From positions 15,920,712 to 15,984,711 of the forward strand of contig NW_022145615.1 in NCBI RefSeq assembly GCF_000002235.5: a stretch of DNA of 64,000 bases. The letters run 5' to 3'. The DNA is from Strongylocentrotus purpuratus. Its lineage: Eukaryota > Echinodermata > Echinoidea > Camarodonta > Strongylocentrotidae. The notes beneath the pieces are model-generated. The model was given only the letters and a program-made list of their open reading frames with translations. It was not told where the DNA came from and ran no database searches. The position numbers were made by a program, and so were the translations under genes. This document shows, one piece after another, positions 38,471 to 50,699 of the stretch; positions within the stretch are counted from its first letter, which is position 1; each line of letters opens with the position of its first letter.

Positions 38471-39640
38471 ATCATGGCACGAAAAACGGTAAGGAGGTGG
38501 TGTATATTAATATCAGTAATGTGTAGATTGTATTGATTTTCTTCTTTCCCCCAGATTTCAATTTAAAAAAAGTTTTTATTTGGGTAGGTCGTCAAATGAG
38601 AAATATTTTTGCACGCTTGAAATTTGACACCAGGTGTGGCTAATTAGTATTTAAAGAAATACATTAAAAATATTCTTATCATTTTTCATTCATTAACTAC
38701 TAGCTGGATCATGTTCAAACTTTTTGGAGTTGTGAATTGTCCATTTGGTAAAAAAAAAAAAAATTCTCTTTATTTTTTATGATTTTTTAATGATATTTTT
38801 CTGACCAATCATTTTTCAGATTACCTAATTATATATTCATAAGCTAATTATGAGGAAAGAATTGCTAAATTTTTTTAAATTAAGCAATTCATTGACAAGA
38901 ACAGTCATTCAACAAACAAAAGACCAATTTTGGACTCGATCTACTATTGCATACTCTCACAATCCATATTTCAATCACACCATGCAACTGAATCAAACTT
39001 GATCAAACAAAGAAAATAAAAAGCTCTCCATTTTACATACACATGTTGCCGACAATCTGAAGAAAATCTTCAAAATAACGTAATTTCTTAATTTTTTAAT
39101 CAATTTTTTAGAGTAAGATATCAATTTAAAGATCTCTTCCTGCTCCACAAGAATCACTCAATGTAAAGGTATTTGCTGCCATCTGTGGGTAAGGGCCTGT
39201 ACAAAATTCATTTCTCCACTGAGCTGAGTCAACATTTTCAGTATTTCTACACACAATTTTGTATTCGCTAAAATGGGTCGAAAAAGTCCAAAATACGTCC
39301 GAAAGAGGAATGGTTTTCATAGAGCCAGATGGGGTGACTTGAAAAAAGCCAGGATTAATGAAGAGCCAAGCCCTCCAGAGCAGACAGCCTCTGAAAGAAA
39401 GCTGAAAACTAAAGAACTCCTCCAAATTCCAAGACTGGTCCTACACGGCTAGATCCATGTCAGTCGCTAGAAGGTCATTCTTTTAGACAAATTGAATGGC
39501 TTTGAACAACTGTTAAAGGTATTTCAAGTGCATTTTTTTGCCCCAAACTCAGGGTTCAGCTTGACTAAATATCTCTGAATCAAATGGAATGAAAATATAA
39601 TCAATGATTTTGGACCAATTTTGTTGCATCATACAAGGCA
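38471..39640. other. Noncoding stretch apart from one small basic frame
   Basis: AT-rich; only the frame at 39273-39452 stands out. Confidence 0.5.
39273..39452 (+). CDS. Small basic protein fragment, possibly a transposase N-terminus
   Basis: A 59-codon frame begins MGRKSPKYVRKRNGFHRARW and is rich in Lys and Arg, then Glu/Pro-rich, ending in TAG. Short basic starts of the MGRK...RFHGNRW kind occur at the N-terminus of some Mutator-like transposases, so it could be a first coding piece of one. No downstream transposase domain was found. Conservation evidence is lacking and it may be chance. Confidence 0.3.
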   Translation: MGRKSPKYVRKRNGFHRARWGDLKKARINEEPSPPEQTASERKLKTKELLQIPRLVLHG

Positions 39641-39858
39641 TACATACCTGCCAACATTTGAAAATGAGAATTAAGAATTTTTAGCACGGTATGTCTTCGA
39701 AAATAAGAAATTTGTACACTTAACAGGCGTTTGCACATGGCATATGATAAAACAAGCTTAATTTGGCTCAGGCAACACACACCAAAAAAAAATTGGAGTC
39801 CTAAAAGTCCAGAAAAACGGAATATTCCGGATTATTCGGAAGGGTTAGGAGGTATGTA
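39641..39858. repeat. hAT-type MITE relative
   Basis: TACATACCTGCCAACATTTG at the left and GTTAGGAGGTATGTA at the right, the same end family as 44628-44825. No clear target duplication. Confidence 0.55.
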
Positions 39859-40615
39859 CAGGGTATCTTCTCCCTTGTCTTAAAGAGGGAAAGTCCTGAC
39901 TTTAATAAATGATGATGATGAGTATGCGATTTTTTATTTATGCAACTTTCAGTCTGGTCTAAGCTCAACTTCATCTGCTTCCTCATAGTTTTAACGAGTT
40001 ATCTCAGACAGAATGTTCTCTTAAAAGTAATAAAAATTATTATCAAACTAAACATAAGCAAAGAACGTTGAATCATGTTGGAGCTGATCGTTGCCAAAAT
40101 TTGGACTTGTCTGCAGGTCTCTCTGAGAAAATTGGCTAGTTTAGCAGTCATGCACAAAGAAGACGAAAGACCTGATGAATGGCTGACCTTCAAAGATACG
40201 GAGTTAAGTCTTTTGTCAACTCTCTTTGTTGCTAAGGCAGGTAGCCAGTGAAAACGAACTTGTTTGATCAAATTATGGAAACGGAACTTTGTTATTCCTG
40301 GCTCATTTTTCCTGATTGAGGTGTCATATAAAAGAGCAGAAATTGAACTTTTTAGAAATGTGTGATTTTCTCCTTGAAATTCAGATACCGCTCGCCAAAT
40401 GACTTTTTGGTTTCCTCTCTTCAAATTGCTTTTAATCACTCATGTGTGAAATATGCATCATATGAGTTACATTAAATGAAAAAAGAGGATTTAAGCTTTC
40501 CAAATATATGTCATTTATTAATTATAATTGTGATTAAGTTATGATAAAACTTTGAAGGTTCTCGGTTTCGTTTTTTCTGGGACGCACTGTATAATAGCCT
40601 AGCCTAGGCCTAGGA
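39859..40615. other. Noncoding stretch before the RTE-like LINE
   Basis: A 146-codon open frame on the minus strand (39999-40439) has no recognisable motif. GATGATGATGA at 39908 and GGCCTAGGCC-type strings at 40600 are simple repeats. Confidence 0.4.
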
Positions 40616-41065
40616 TCAGAAGTGGAGCTTGCAATGAAACAACTGAAAAATGGCAAGTCCCCTGGCTTTGACAACTTGACTTCCGAGATGTGGAAGGCTA
40701 CAGGTGAAGAAGGTACTGACCTGATGTGGCGTCTCTGTTGCAATATCTGGAATAGCAGGGAGTGGCCTAAGGACTGGTAAAGAGCTGTTTTTATACCATT
40801 GCCAAAGAAGAGAAATCTGAAAGAATGTGCAAATCACCGAACGATCAGCTTGATTTGTCATGCAAGCAAAATACTTCTGAAGGTGATTAGCAGAAGAATG
40901 AAAATCAAACTGCAAGCCGAGATCTCAGATGAGCAAGCAGGGTTCCGTGAAGGTAGAGGGACAAGAGAACAGATCGTCAACATTCGTAACATAATAGAGA
41001 AATGCAGAGAACACAGACATCCCCTCTATTTGTGCTTTATAGATTATAGCAAAGCATTTGACTAT

Positions 41066-44000
41066 GGCACTGGTTTTTTTAACATATACCAAATGTGTCC
41101 ACAATAGGGTCTGAAATGAAATCATGTTTACTCACTTCAAACATGTATTTTTAGGATCAGGACTATTCATATTTTTGAGAAATGCAAATTTTGGACCTTA
41201 ATCTATCTTCTTATTTATTCACCAGATATGAATACTTTGAGTTTTTACAATTTTATTGTGAACTATAGCATATCTAATAACTGTGATATAAAACTCATTT
41301 GCTATTAACTTCACCAACAAATATGTTGGTCTTTAAGAATATGTTTCAGAGATTATTCATGCAAATTTTTGAGTTTCTATCTTGAAAAATACAGATTTTG
41401 TGTCCCTTGAAAGTGAAAAATAGCTCCAAATTAGGGTTTTGACAATAACAAGTTTTTATTTCAATAGGTAAAATGCTTTTTTCTTAGGTCAAACTTATTT
41501 TATTATAACAACTGATGATATAAGTTAAATACATCCCAAAAAATTGGGGAACCAGTGCATTGCCTAATAATTTTCATATGTCACACCACTGGTGTTTCGG
41601 ACGTTACACACTGTTAACATCATAACTTTATTCAAGTTAATTGCTTTTCTTTAGGTATTATTGACCTAAGTTACATTAATTGTTTGCAGAAAAATATTTC
41701 TTTAACATTTATTGAAAAACTTGTGCAGTTTTAATTAGTTTTGCACATATACCTAGTTTGTCTTCATCGACTACTCAATTTATGTAAGGTATACTGTTCA
41801 TTTCAGGAACGTGTAGTTAAAAATACTTATGTGATCTAACAAAGTGAAATATGGAGCTAATAGCAATTGTAGTCACCACAACTCCTAGAAATTTCACTTT
41901 ATACAAACATACTCTCTTTTGCAGGTTATGAACAACAGTGTACAATATATGCTATAGTTTGTTTCGGATGTTACAAGATGTGAACATTTCAATCAGATCA
42001 TCAATTTCTTCAAACTTTACAACATAGATGTTTAATCTGCTTGCTTTGTACTTTGCCTTAAACTAGATTCATGTAGTGTGTCATTCAATAATATCACTAT
42101 CACATACATGTACAGTATGTACAGTGTAAGCAAAACATTACAAAAATACTTTTAACAAATAAAAGAATACAAAAGTATCCCCAGCCATTTAAGTAATAAG
42201 AAATATGGGAATCCTAATTCATTGTACATCCCGATATTTTTGCATAAATTTGAGGAAGTTACTAGATCATGAAATGATCATTAACATGTACATGTTGTTA
42301 TGAGGGTCAAGCATTTGAAAAGTATTTGTACATAAGGCTAGTACATTTGAGGGTAATTCATCCAATGAAAGGAAAAAATTATGAATCAATTAATTTTGAA
42401 GAGGCTACACCTTATTTTCATGTTCATGCTTTAATTACCCCCACAAATTGGTAATCCATTTTCTTGTCATTTGGAAATTTGGCAGATCTACATCTATGTC
42501 AACATTATGTTGTACAAGTTTCTATAATAGGTATTGGATACTGATTACTGATTATTGTTTTATAATGGAAGCCTTTGTGCTCATCAATTGTACATTCATG
42601 CAACCAATGAGTGTGTCATGTAGTGTGCAAGCCAATTTCATAAATCTGCTTGATAAATTGTTATCATTATTAAGCGTAAATGCCAATTCCAGTTTTGGAT
42701 AATGGCAGTAGCAATTCTTTCTACATAGATTAGTTACATGTACTGAGTGCCCTTTTAAAAAGGTATTTTCAGATGAAAATACATATTTCTCATAAATTTT
42801 TAGAAAAACATTTTAATTTGCTTGATTTTATCAACTTCATATACCTGTATCATATCCATGTCATGACCATGCACACTGGGTATTGCTTAAGTGGGTGATT
42901 TTGATTTTTGTAACCTACCAGATAGTGTAAATTGACCATACAATCTTTGGTTATATGACATCATTTTGAACAACCTCTATAAAAATGAAATCCTCATGAT
43001 TTGCAAACACACACCAATGTAAATAGCAAAAGGAGAGGTTGAACAAATGAAATTTGCTATTCTCACATCTATCATTGCCCCTCATTTGAACTAGTTAAAG
43101 TATGAAAATGTCTGTTAACAGTTTAATGTAACGTCCGAAACGTGCTAACAGCATACCAGAAAGTGCTGTTAAAGTGGCTGAATATTTGTTATGAGTCACT
43201 TTTGTTGAGATTTTTTCTGATAAATTACAATTAAGGATATACTGAAGCAGCCAACCATGCCTTGCATCACAAAGTGTGGCTTCAATATTTTATGTTTTAT
43301 AAGTCAATTTTGCAGAAAATTTAGATATTTTACGGATTATTTGATTTTTGGCATCATATTTCTACACATTTTTATATTCAAATCTGAATAAAATCATCAA
43401 AATAGTGTTTTTAACAGGAGTGTCCATTGTGAAATGGTAACTTGCAGATATGATCGAAAATTAGGTGAAATTTGTCGACTTTGTGTTAACAATATAATTG
43501 TGTAACGTCCGAAACACCATTCTTGTGAATACAACAAATTAATGGATTTGAAAGACCTGATTTGTGTTTTGACTTGTGTTAAGACTTATAATAACTTATT
43601 TCATAATGATTTATTCACTCTAGATACGTTAAAATATGGATTATTATCATTTTATTGGTATTTTTTGTTTCGGACGTTACATTTGTTTCGGACGTTACAA
43701 CTGTTAACGGAAAATTGGTTTTAACTATAAAATAGTATTGTAGTAATGTATTGCAAATTTCTTTGTTTTGGTGGGTAGCTATCATGAGATGTTAACAAAA
43801 TGTTATGATAGATATATCCTGCTGTTCATATATTTTCTGCTACTTCAACTTAAAAATTGTTTCGGACGTTACAAAACTGTTTACGGAAAATGAGACAACT
43901 TTTTCAAACTTTGAGTATATTTCTAATATAAGCGCTACTATAATTAAATTACATTTTCTTTTAATATTATCACTTGGAGCAACTAATAAACTCACTCAAA

Positions 44001-44456
44001 CCATATACAATCTCATTAATTTGTTGTTCTAGTGGGGTAAATGAGGGTCTACATTGTTTACGGACAATGTAACGTCCGAAACGCCATTTTCAATTGCACT
44101 TTTCCATTAAAATAGGGGAGTTGATTCAGATTACTGTTAAGTTTCTTTAAGATCCACTCATGCTCATTAATCATCAATAGAAAAAAAACATATTGTTTGT
44201 GGCTATATATTTTTTTCAGCTCCGACCAAAGTGGCATGTCAATTTTGTTACAAAATTCCGTAAACAATTTGCTGTTCAGGGATATCTCATGCGCATAAAG
44301 CAACGATGAAAATTTTTCGTTAAGCTATGGGAGGTTAACCTAGGTCCATGCTACAAGAAAAAGTTGTTACTGATTTCTAATTCTTTATCTTTGGAAAGTT
44401 TCAGGCTCTCAAAGGGCCATTTAGGTATTTGGTCATAGTTTAAAAAAACCAGTGCC
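41066..44456. mobile_element. 3.39-kb TIR element with a repeated 15-bp motif, no recognisable gene
   Basis: It is inserted in a LINE reverse transcriptase. The ends are GGCACTGGTTTTTTTAA and its perfect inverse, flanked by CTAT on both sides (41062-41065 and 44457-44460); removing it restores GACTATGTGAGCC in the host frame. Similarity of the ends continues to about 30 bp. GTTTCGGACGTTACA occurs forward at 41594, 41961 (one C-to-T change), 43667, 43685 and 43859, and reversed at 43127, 43501 and 44068. AT-rich DNA fills the rest and no transposase is visible. Several superfamilies make 4-bp duplications, so the class is open. Confidence 0.85.
43667..43873 (+). repeat. Cluster of three GTTTCGGACGTTACA motifs
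   Basis: Copies at 43667-43681 and 43685-43699 are 3 bp apart, and a third is at 43859-43873. The second and third are followed by CTGTTAACGG or CTGTTTACGG, suggesting a composite site. Confidence 0.8.
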
Positions 44457-44627
44457 CTATGTGAGCCACTCTCAATTGTGGAATACAATGGCAAAGGTGG
44501 GGTTCCCAAGTCACATCATCGAACTGATCAAAAACCTCGATCATGACCAAGAAGCAACAGTGAGAACCAGTAACGGTAATACTGAGTGGTTTGGAAAAGG
44601 TAGGGGACTTTGTCAAGGCTGCATACT

Positions 44628-44825
44628 CATACATGCCAACATTTGAAAATCAGAAATCTGTACAAATTATGCTATTTTCAAAAAAAAGAGGAACAATCCT
44701 AACTCTCCTATTCAATACTACAGACAAATTTGTACAGGAAGAGGAACACCTGCATTAAAATGATAATTATCTTCTCCCAAAAAGAGGAATATTCCTCTTT
44801 AATCTGAACAGTTGGCATGTACATA
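44628..44825. mobile_element. hAT-type MITE, 198 bp, with 8-bp target duplication
   Basis: The ends are CATACATGCCAAC and GTTGGCATGTACATA. TGCATACT flanks both sides (44620-44627 and 44826-44833). Excision restores GGC TGC ATA CTG TCT CCG in the LINE reading frame. Confidence 0.82.
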
Positions 44826-45715
44826 TGCATACTGTCTCCGAACCTTTTAAATATTTATTCTGAGGACATTATGAGAAATGTTCTGGAAGGATTCAATGGG
44901 GGAGTCAAGTTTGGAGGTAAACGGATCACGAAACCAAGGTATGCTGACGACACTACTCTCGTTTGCAGCAGCAGAGAAGAGCTGATTGATTTGTTGAATC
45001 TTATCAAACAGGCAAGTGAAGAGAAAGACCTTCTAAACACCCAAAAGACAAAAATAATGGTTGTCGTTAGAGATGATAATAACACTGACTTCACCGTAGC
45101 TGGAAATAAGATTGAAGTAGTAAATCGGTTTGAGTACTTGGGTTCAATCATCACTAACAAAGGAGAGAGCACCACAGAGAAAAGGAGAAGGATGGCAATG
45201 GCAAGATCAACAGTACAGAATATGTCTCACATCTGAAAGAGCCGAGGCCTATCTCTCAGTCTGAAGGTTCGTCTGCTTCAAGCAACTTCTTTCTCTATTG
45301 CGACTTATGGAAGTGAGTCCTGGGCCATGACAAAGAATGACAGAAAGAGAGTTGATGCCTTTGAAATGTGGTGCTACAGGAGGCTGTTGCAGGTGTCATG
45401 GAAAGATAAAAAGACAAATGTGTGGGTCTTGGAAAAGATTGGAACAGACTTGACCATCAGAAGGGAAATCATGGAAAGAAAACTAAACTATTTTGGGCAC
45501 ATCGTTAAGAGATTTGAAGGTGTTGAGAAGCAAATACGGCAAGGAGCAGTCGAAGGAAAACGAGGTAGAGGTCGTCCACCAATATCTTGGACTGATGATA
45601 TCAAGAAAGTGTCTGGACAAGGAATGAAAGGTGCAACACAAATGGCAGGTGAAAGAGTTGCATGGCGTGCTCTCGTGAAGACCACAGCAGCGCTTTACAG
45701 CCTGAAGTTGTTGAT

Positions 45716-45925
45716 GATGACGCCTAATTTACAAAATGAAATGCATCGGATATATATGCATCGGGTAAAAGGTAGTATTTTGGGCAAAGAATATGGCCAT
45801 AATTTTGCAAAATGTTTGAACCAGAACGCCTATGGTCAGTTTCTGTCTCTAAAGGGAGGAGCCGACCCTACCCAAATCAGAGGCAAACGTACGTAAGAGA
45901 CATAATTTTGGTCTACTCTTTCATA
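45716..45925 (+). repeat. Copy of the 2066-2640 repeat family, uninterrupted site
   Basis: GAGCCGACCCTACCCAAATC followed directly by AGAGGCAAACG, which is the empty-site form of the MITE insertion at 2403. It continues into CTCTTTCATATGACACCTCA, also found at 57182. Confidence 0.7.
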
Positions 45926-46572
45926 TGACACCTCATTTATTGAGTATCACCTTCAGGATCTCAACAAATAAAGGTTTGAATCTCGATTTGTTCAAAAAAA
46001 CTTTGACCAATTGTGCATGATCGCACGATAGACTGATTAGGGATGCGTGCAATCTCTGTGGGAAAGATTTTAGCACACAACATCGGGTGCGCGATCAGAC
46101 ACCCTATTAATACATCTCACAATACACCCTGTTACGCTTAAAAGAGTGCGCATGTGCAGACATGGGCGCCAATGTAAATATGATGTTAGTGCATAGCGCA
46201 AGCAGTGACACAACATTACATGCGCATCTGAAAACATTGATGAGGCAATGTTTACGCGCATATTAAAATGGCGGCCTTAACTGTAATGGGTGTAGGTCTA
46301 TTGAATTCTTACTCTTAGTATGACTGGTATGAAGGGACGACCAAAGTTCAAGGACATTTTAGAACATATTACAAAATGTGATATTCGATCTATGATTCCT
46401 CATAATTCTACAAAAATTTATTTAATTCAATGACCGGTATTACCAAATGGACGGCAAAGTTTTTTACTACAGATTGGTTCAGCTAGAAATTTTATCGACG
46501 AAGGATTTCGGAGATATCACGATCTAAAAATCTTACCGACTTTTAAAGATAGCAAATTATAGCTCATTATAT
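45926..46572. other. Noncoding stretch, nothing recognised
   Basis: Short open frames only; no motif. Confidence 0.45.
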
Positions 46573-46845
46573 GGCGCTAGTTCAGTCTAGCCTAGTCTAG
46601 CCAAATTTAACCCGTAACTCTGGTGTGGAGTTGGGGTGCGGGCGCGCACGTTTGTTCAGTTAGCGACTGTAATCTTAGTTGCTATCTGAAGACACACGCG
46701 CACCCGCTTCGTTTTTTATTGTAATCAATTTTTATTTTTATTTTATTATTTTCTTTCTGCTAATTTTTTTAAAAACGTGTATTACGCCCGGGTATTGGCT
46801 TCCCTATAACGGGTCAAATTTGGGCTAGACTTATGAACTAGCGCC
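46573..46845. mobile_element. 273-bp MITE of the GGCGCTAG family
   Basis: TIRs of about 40 bp begin GGCGCTAGTTCA and share TCTAGCC and CAAATTT(A/G)ACCCGT. The flanks CATTATAT and CAATATAT are an 8-bp duplication with one change. Confidence 0.72.
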
Positions 46846-47118
46846 CAATATATTCCAACTCATTTCTCCCCTGTAAATCCAAACATTAGTAGAACGCAGC
46901 CCAGACGAGGACTTTTAACCTCCCCCTCCCCCTCACACCAACACAAAACGCAATGTGTTGGACTTGGTCTTCTCTATTTTTAATTTCTTTTCACTAGCCT
47001 AGACTAACCACACATAGGAGCATCACTATCCTGGCAACACTGCCCACCAGTACATTAACGCAACTTTTTTCAAAGACTGCGGTATGATACTTTTAAATGG
47101 ACTAGAGTAGAGTCTCCA
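46846..47118. other. Noncoding spacer
   Basis: AGGAGCATCACTATCCTGG at 47016 is inverted at 47820, inside the next element. Otherwise nothing. Confidence 0.4.
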
Positions 47119-48095
47119 GTGAGCGGCATAGGTTCTGCTTTGCCGAAAACGTCCGTAGCATGAGTATTTATTGGTACGGAGTATCCGTCAGTGTTGTCGG
47201 AAATCTATGACACCAGTCGCCGATTAAAATTCCAGCAGGTGCTAACTTTTAAGTTGTTTGTTATTTTTTATATTTTAATAATCCTATTGTAATATTGCAG
47301 CAAAAGTGCATTAATGAGGATGTATTTAGAGTGAAAATCTTGTTGCATATCTCATTCATCGCGGTCCAGCCGAACCGAACCATTTGTTCCACTCAGTCCC
47401 CATAGGCCGTATTTCAGTCTATGTATACAGGCGGTCAGAGGAGCCAGATGCAATCTCAGCGGAACAACCGTCGATATCAGAGACTGAGGCTTTCTGTCTA
47501 GCCCTGCGGCACTCCAGCAAGAGTCAATGCTAATGCGTATTGACCTCTAGCACTGCATACTTGCTATGAGACAGGTATTACTAGACCTATACACAAATAT
47601 ACACAACACACAATATTGCATAGACTGGACACAATCATGCCGATGCGGCTGTAAGCAAAGTTTGACAGTAGACTTACAATTTGAATTTTTAAATTATTCT
47701 TTTTAACATCAGTAAGTTGAAAAAATGTATTTTACTGCTATTTAGGTGTCATCAATTGTCACTAAAGTACTGTGGTGTTTGAAATGTTGAGAATCAAAAG
47801 CACAGCTTTTACTACACAGCCAGGATAGTGATGCTCCTATCAAAATTTCTGCGATAGGAAACAGACCACAGCCATCATACTTCCACAACAACATAAAATT
47901 TCACCTCCAATCGGACAAATAGAGCTACAATATTGACCTAGTCATGCCTCGATCTCTTAACTTAAAAGTTAGCACCTGCTGGAATTTTCATCTGCGACTG
48001 GTGCCGTAGATTTCCGACATCGCTGACGGATACTCCGTACCAATAAGAACATCTGCTACGGACGTTTTTGGCAAAGCAGAACTTACCGGGGAATC
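47119..48095. repeat. 0.98-kb element with 140-bp inverted arms
   Basis: Arms 47119-47260 and 47955-48095 share GTTCTGCTTTGCC, ACGGAGTATCCGTCAG and CCAGCAGGTGCTAACTTTTA. The interior holds a copy of a repeat also at 2690-2830 and a 45-bp string (AATGCGTATTGACCTCTAGC) that is inverted at 48380. Confidence 0.75.
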
Positions 48096-48423
48096 CACGG
48101 TAGGTTTCAATAATTATTATCGAGTCACATATATTTTTTTTTGTAGATCTATACCCCTGGCTATGCTTGCCGCCCACCGGACTATGCCACACACCAGAGA
48201 ATCTACTCTAGGTCTATTCTAACATTAAATTTAGACACGTTAATATCATAAAATGTAAGACAAATATAACATACGGTAACCTAGATCTATGTTATGTTGT
48301 ATTTGTCTTACGTTTTATGATATTAAAAGTTTTCAAAATCCATTCCGTGCATACCACATAGTCTAGGTCTATTCTACATGCAGTGCAGTGCTAGAGGTCA
48401 ATACGCATTAGCATGGACTCTCT

Positions 48424-49052
48424 TAACTCCAGGAAGCTCCAACAACGGCGCCGCAGATGTCGGAGCTTCAGTTAGCGAATCCTGGGGTAGTAAAACAGCT
48501 GATTAGGCGATATTATCGTTAAATCTGCAAAGGGATTCATAGGTTGCTCGACTAGAAGGTACACATGCGCGGCAGTGGCGCAGAAAATATGAATATTCAT
48601 GCTATCAAGCGCCGATCACTCAAAATCGCTGAATATGCACAAGGTTGCGAAGGGCCGAGGGACCGCTCTGTTTGTTCGAGTCGTGCATATTCAGCAATTT
48701 CAAGCGATCAGCGCTCGATAGCATGAATATTCATATTTTCTACGCCCCTGCCGCGCATGCGTACCTTCTCTTCGCCATTTTGAATCGATGCTGCAACATG
48801 GAAGAATCGTTGGTGTAGGAGACCGAATAACCCTTTTTTCCCCATCGAAGACTTTTTCAAATTATAATTTCAAGTGGTCATCCATATGCTCAGAGGAGTC
48901 GAGCAACCTATGAAGACAAAATTGTAAGGAGAACTCCCTTTGCAGATTTACATGTAACTATAATATCGCCTAATCGGCTATTTTACTACCCCAGGATTCG
49001 CTAACTGAAGCTCCGACGCCTGCGGCGCCGGTGTTGGAGCTTCCTGGAGTTA
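48424..49052. mobile_element. 629-bp foldback transposon with 9-bp target duplication
   Basis: GGACTCTCT flanks both sides (48415-48423 and 49053-49061). TIRs start TAACTCCAGGAAGCTCCAAC and run about 130 bp. A second inner inverted pair (about 48563-48655 and 48683-48775) carries GAATATTCATGCTATC and its inverse. A 9-bp duplication fits Mutator-like elements but is not proof. No transposase. Confidence 0.82.
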
Positions 49053-49061
49053 GGACTCTCT

Positions 49062-49459
49062 ATGCTTTACTGGAGTCATGGAGTGAGACGACTAACTCAG
49101 TTCAGTTTCAAACTTTCAGTCATGATAAGTCAAGTGCACCGAGGTGGCCATTCAAATATCGTCGGCCTTATGCCAAAAGGGCCTTAACCCGGTTTTGAGT
49201 TATTAACATCACCTTGTAGATTTCAACATTTTCTTTAAAATGATGTGCTTCACTTGTTGAAATTCGATTTATTTATGAAGATAATTATGAATTTCAAAAG
49301 GCCCTTAACACATATCTCATGTTTTCCTTACGCCAAAAGGGCCTTAACCTACACAGCAAATTCTTTATCAATGACAGATTATTTCGTAATTTCCATTTAA
49401 TTCAATAAATATCAGTAGAAACACCATTAAAAAACATGACTAGTCTACAATAGACACAG
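49062..49459. other. Noncoding spacer
   Basis: GCCAAAAGGGCCTTAAC occurs twice (49171 and 49333). Nothing else. Confidence 0.4.
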
Positions 49460-50077
49460 TGAGTGATTTCAAGTTTGGTGTTAGTGTTAGTGTTAGTGTT
49501 TAGAGCACCAGCCTTAAAGGTACTATGTCCCTTTTGCAGCCAACCTCAAATGCTGTAGAACAAGTTTGCAGGAATTATGAATATGTCATGTATGTCCTAT
49601 CTGTGAAATTTAAACGTTAGCAGTGTCCTCATATTCAAAGTATGCAAGGAAAACTGTTTACTTGCTAGACTTCACTGTCAGACACTATTGAGTGCCTGAC
49701 TGGCTTTTTTTCTTCTTTGGTAATAACATACATGAAAAGAGTTGTAAAGGGTACATGAGTATTTGTCTACATCAATAACCCACTTCTTGTGATGGCCAAG
49801 ATTAAACTGATTGAATCTTTGCGCAGCATAAAACGTATGACCATTCGGTACAATTGTCTGAAAATCAAGACTATTACTTTTGGGCTCTATAGCCCTAAAG
49901 TCGATTTGACAACTATGATCTTTATTTTCCCACTTGAAGACATTTTCAAGCCCCACCTTTTTTAGGGAAGTTCTAAATTAGTATTATCTTTCAAATGCAG
50001 TTGGAATTTAACTTTTTCATTTTTTTAGCCTGCAAATGGGACATAGTCCCTTTAAACACCCAACTTGAAATCACTCA
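49460..50077. mobile_element. 618-bp MITE with TGAGTGATTTCAAGTT ends
   Basis: The left end TGAGTGATTTCAAGTTTGG is mirrored by CCAACTTGAAATCACTCA, and ACTATGTCCCTTTTGCAG by CTGCAAATGGGACATAGT. A (GTTAGT)n run lies at 49482-49500. No target duplication was recognised. Confidence 0.7.
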
Positions 50078-50394
50078 ATGTACTTAGAATAATCACTGTT
50101 ATAAAATTGCTCTAGTATTTTAAGCATCGTGATTGGTCAATACGCCTCACATGACATGCGCAAAAAAAAAGTTATATCGCACGTTACCATGGATATCCAG
50201 CACGTACGTGCTAATATTGTACGCTCCTCCATGATCTGCAGCATACGCGTAGCTAAGCTATATAGAGCGGGGTATTATTAGAAAGCAAATTTTTATTTTA
50301 TTTTTGCCTTGGATTTAGGCCCGTTTTGACTTTGGATTTTATAATGAAGCCAGGATTAGGAATGTCAGCTGTCTGATGTAGACTCGTCTCTAGA

Positions 50395-50465
50395 CTTGAG
50401 GACCTTGCAAGGTCGATACGTGCGCTATATAAGAATCCAATATTATTATTATTATTATTATTATC
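50395..50465 (+). repeat. SINE 3' tail
   Basis: CTTGAGGACCTTGCAAGGTC and GTGCGCTATATAAGAATCC, ending in (ATT)n. Confidence 0.65.
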
Positions 50466-50699
50466 ACATGATTTTCAACAAAATGCGTGTTTCTCCATTT
50501 CTGTTGAAAACTGACACATTCCCAAATGGCCAGGAAGAGCATATGTTTTGTAATAGTCACTAAGGGGCCGTGGCCACTAATAGTAACACTAGTAAAAAAA
50601 ATCCTTTCCAGAAGCAACTGTGACAAGCACTGCCGGGCGTTCCATACTTACATCATGTAACACTGCACATGTACCGTTAAGGGGCCCAGTGGGGAAAAT

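Larger units (their letters stand above)
40616..45715 (+). mobile_element. RTE-like LINE, 5' truncated and twice interrupted
   Basis: Reverse-transcriptase coding runs 40616-41065, 44461-44627 and 44834-45715, split by a 3.39-kb TIR element and a 198-bp MITE. Motifs are LKNGKSPGFDNLTSEMWK, PLPKKRNLKECANHRTISL, FIDYSKAFD (motif A), YADDTTLV (catalytic box near 44939) and the C-terminal GKRGRGRPPISW. No endonuclease precedes it. Stops are at 40777-40779 (TAA) and 45234-45236 (TGA replacing a likely Trp), both in an otherwise open frame. The C-terminal half resembles endonuclease-reverse transcriptases of RTE type; the clade is tentative. Confidence 0.85.

Noticed and set aside
39999-40439. 146-codon minus-strand frame
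   Set aside because: No motif, no similarity to any family I know, and no supporting splice or repeat context; chance cannot be excluded.
44058-44303. 81-codon minus-strand frame at the right end of the 3.39-kb element
   Set aside because: I considered a transposase remnant, but there is no DDE/D-type signature and it reads through one of the repeated motifs.
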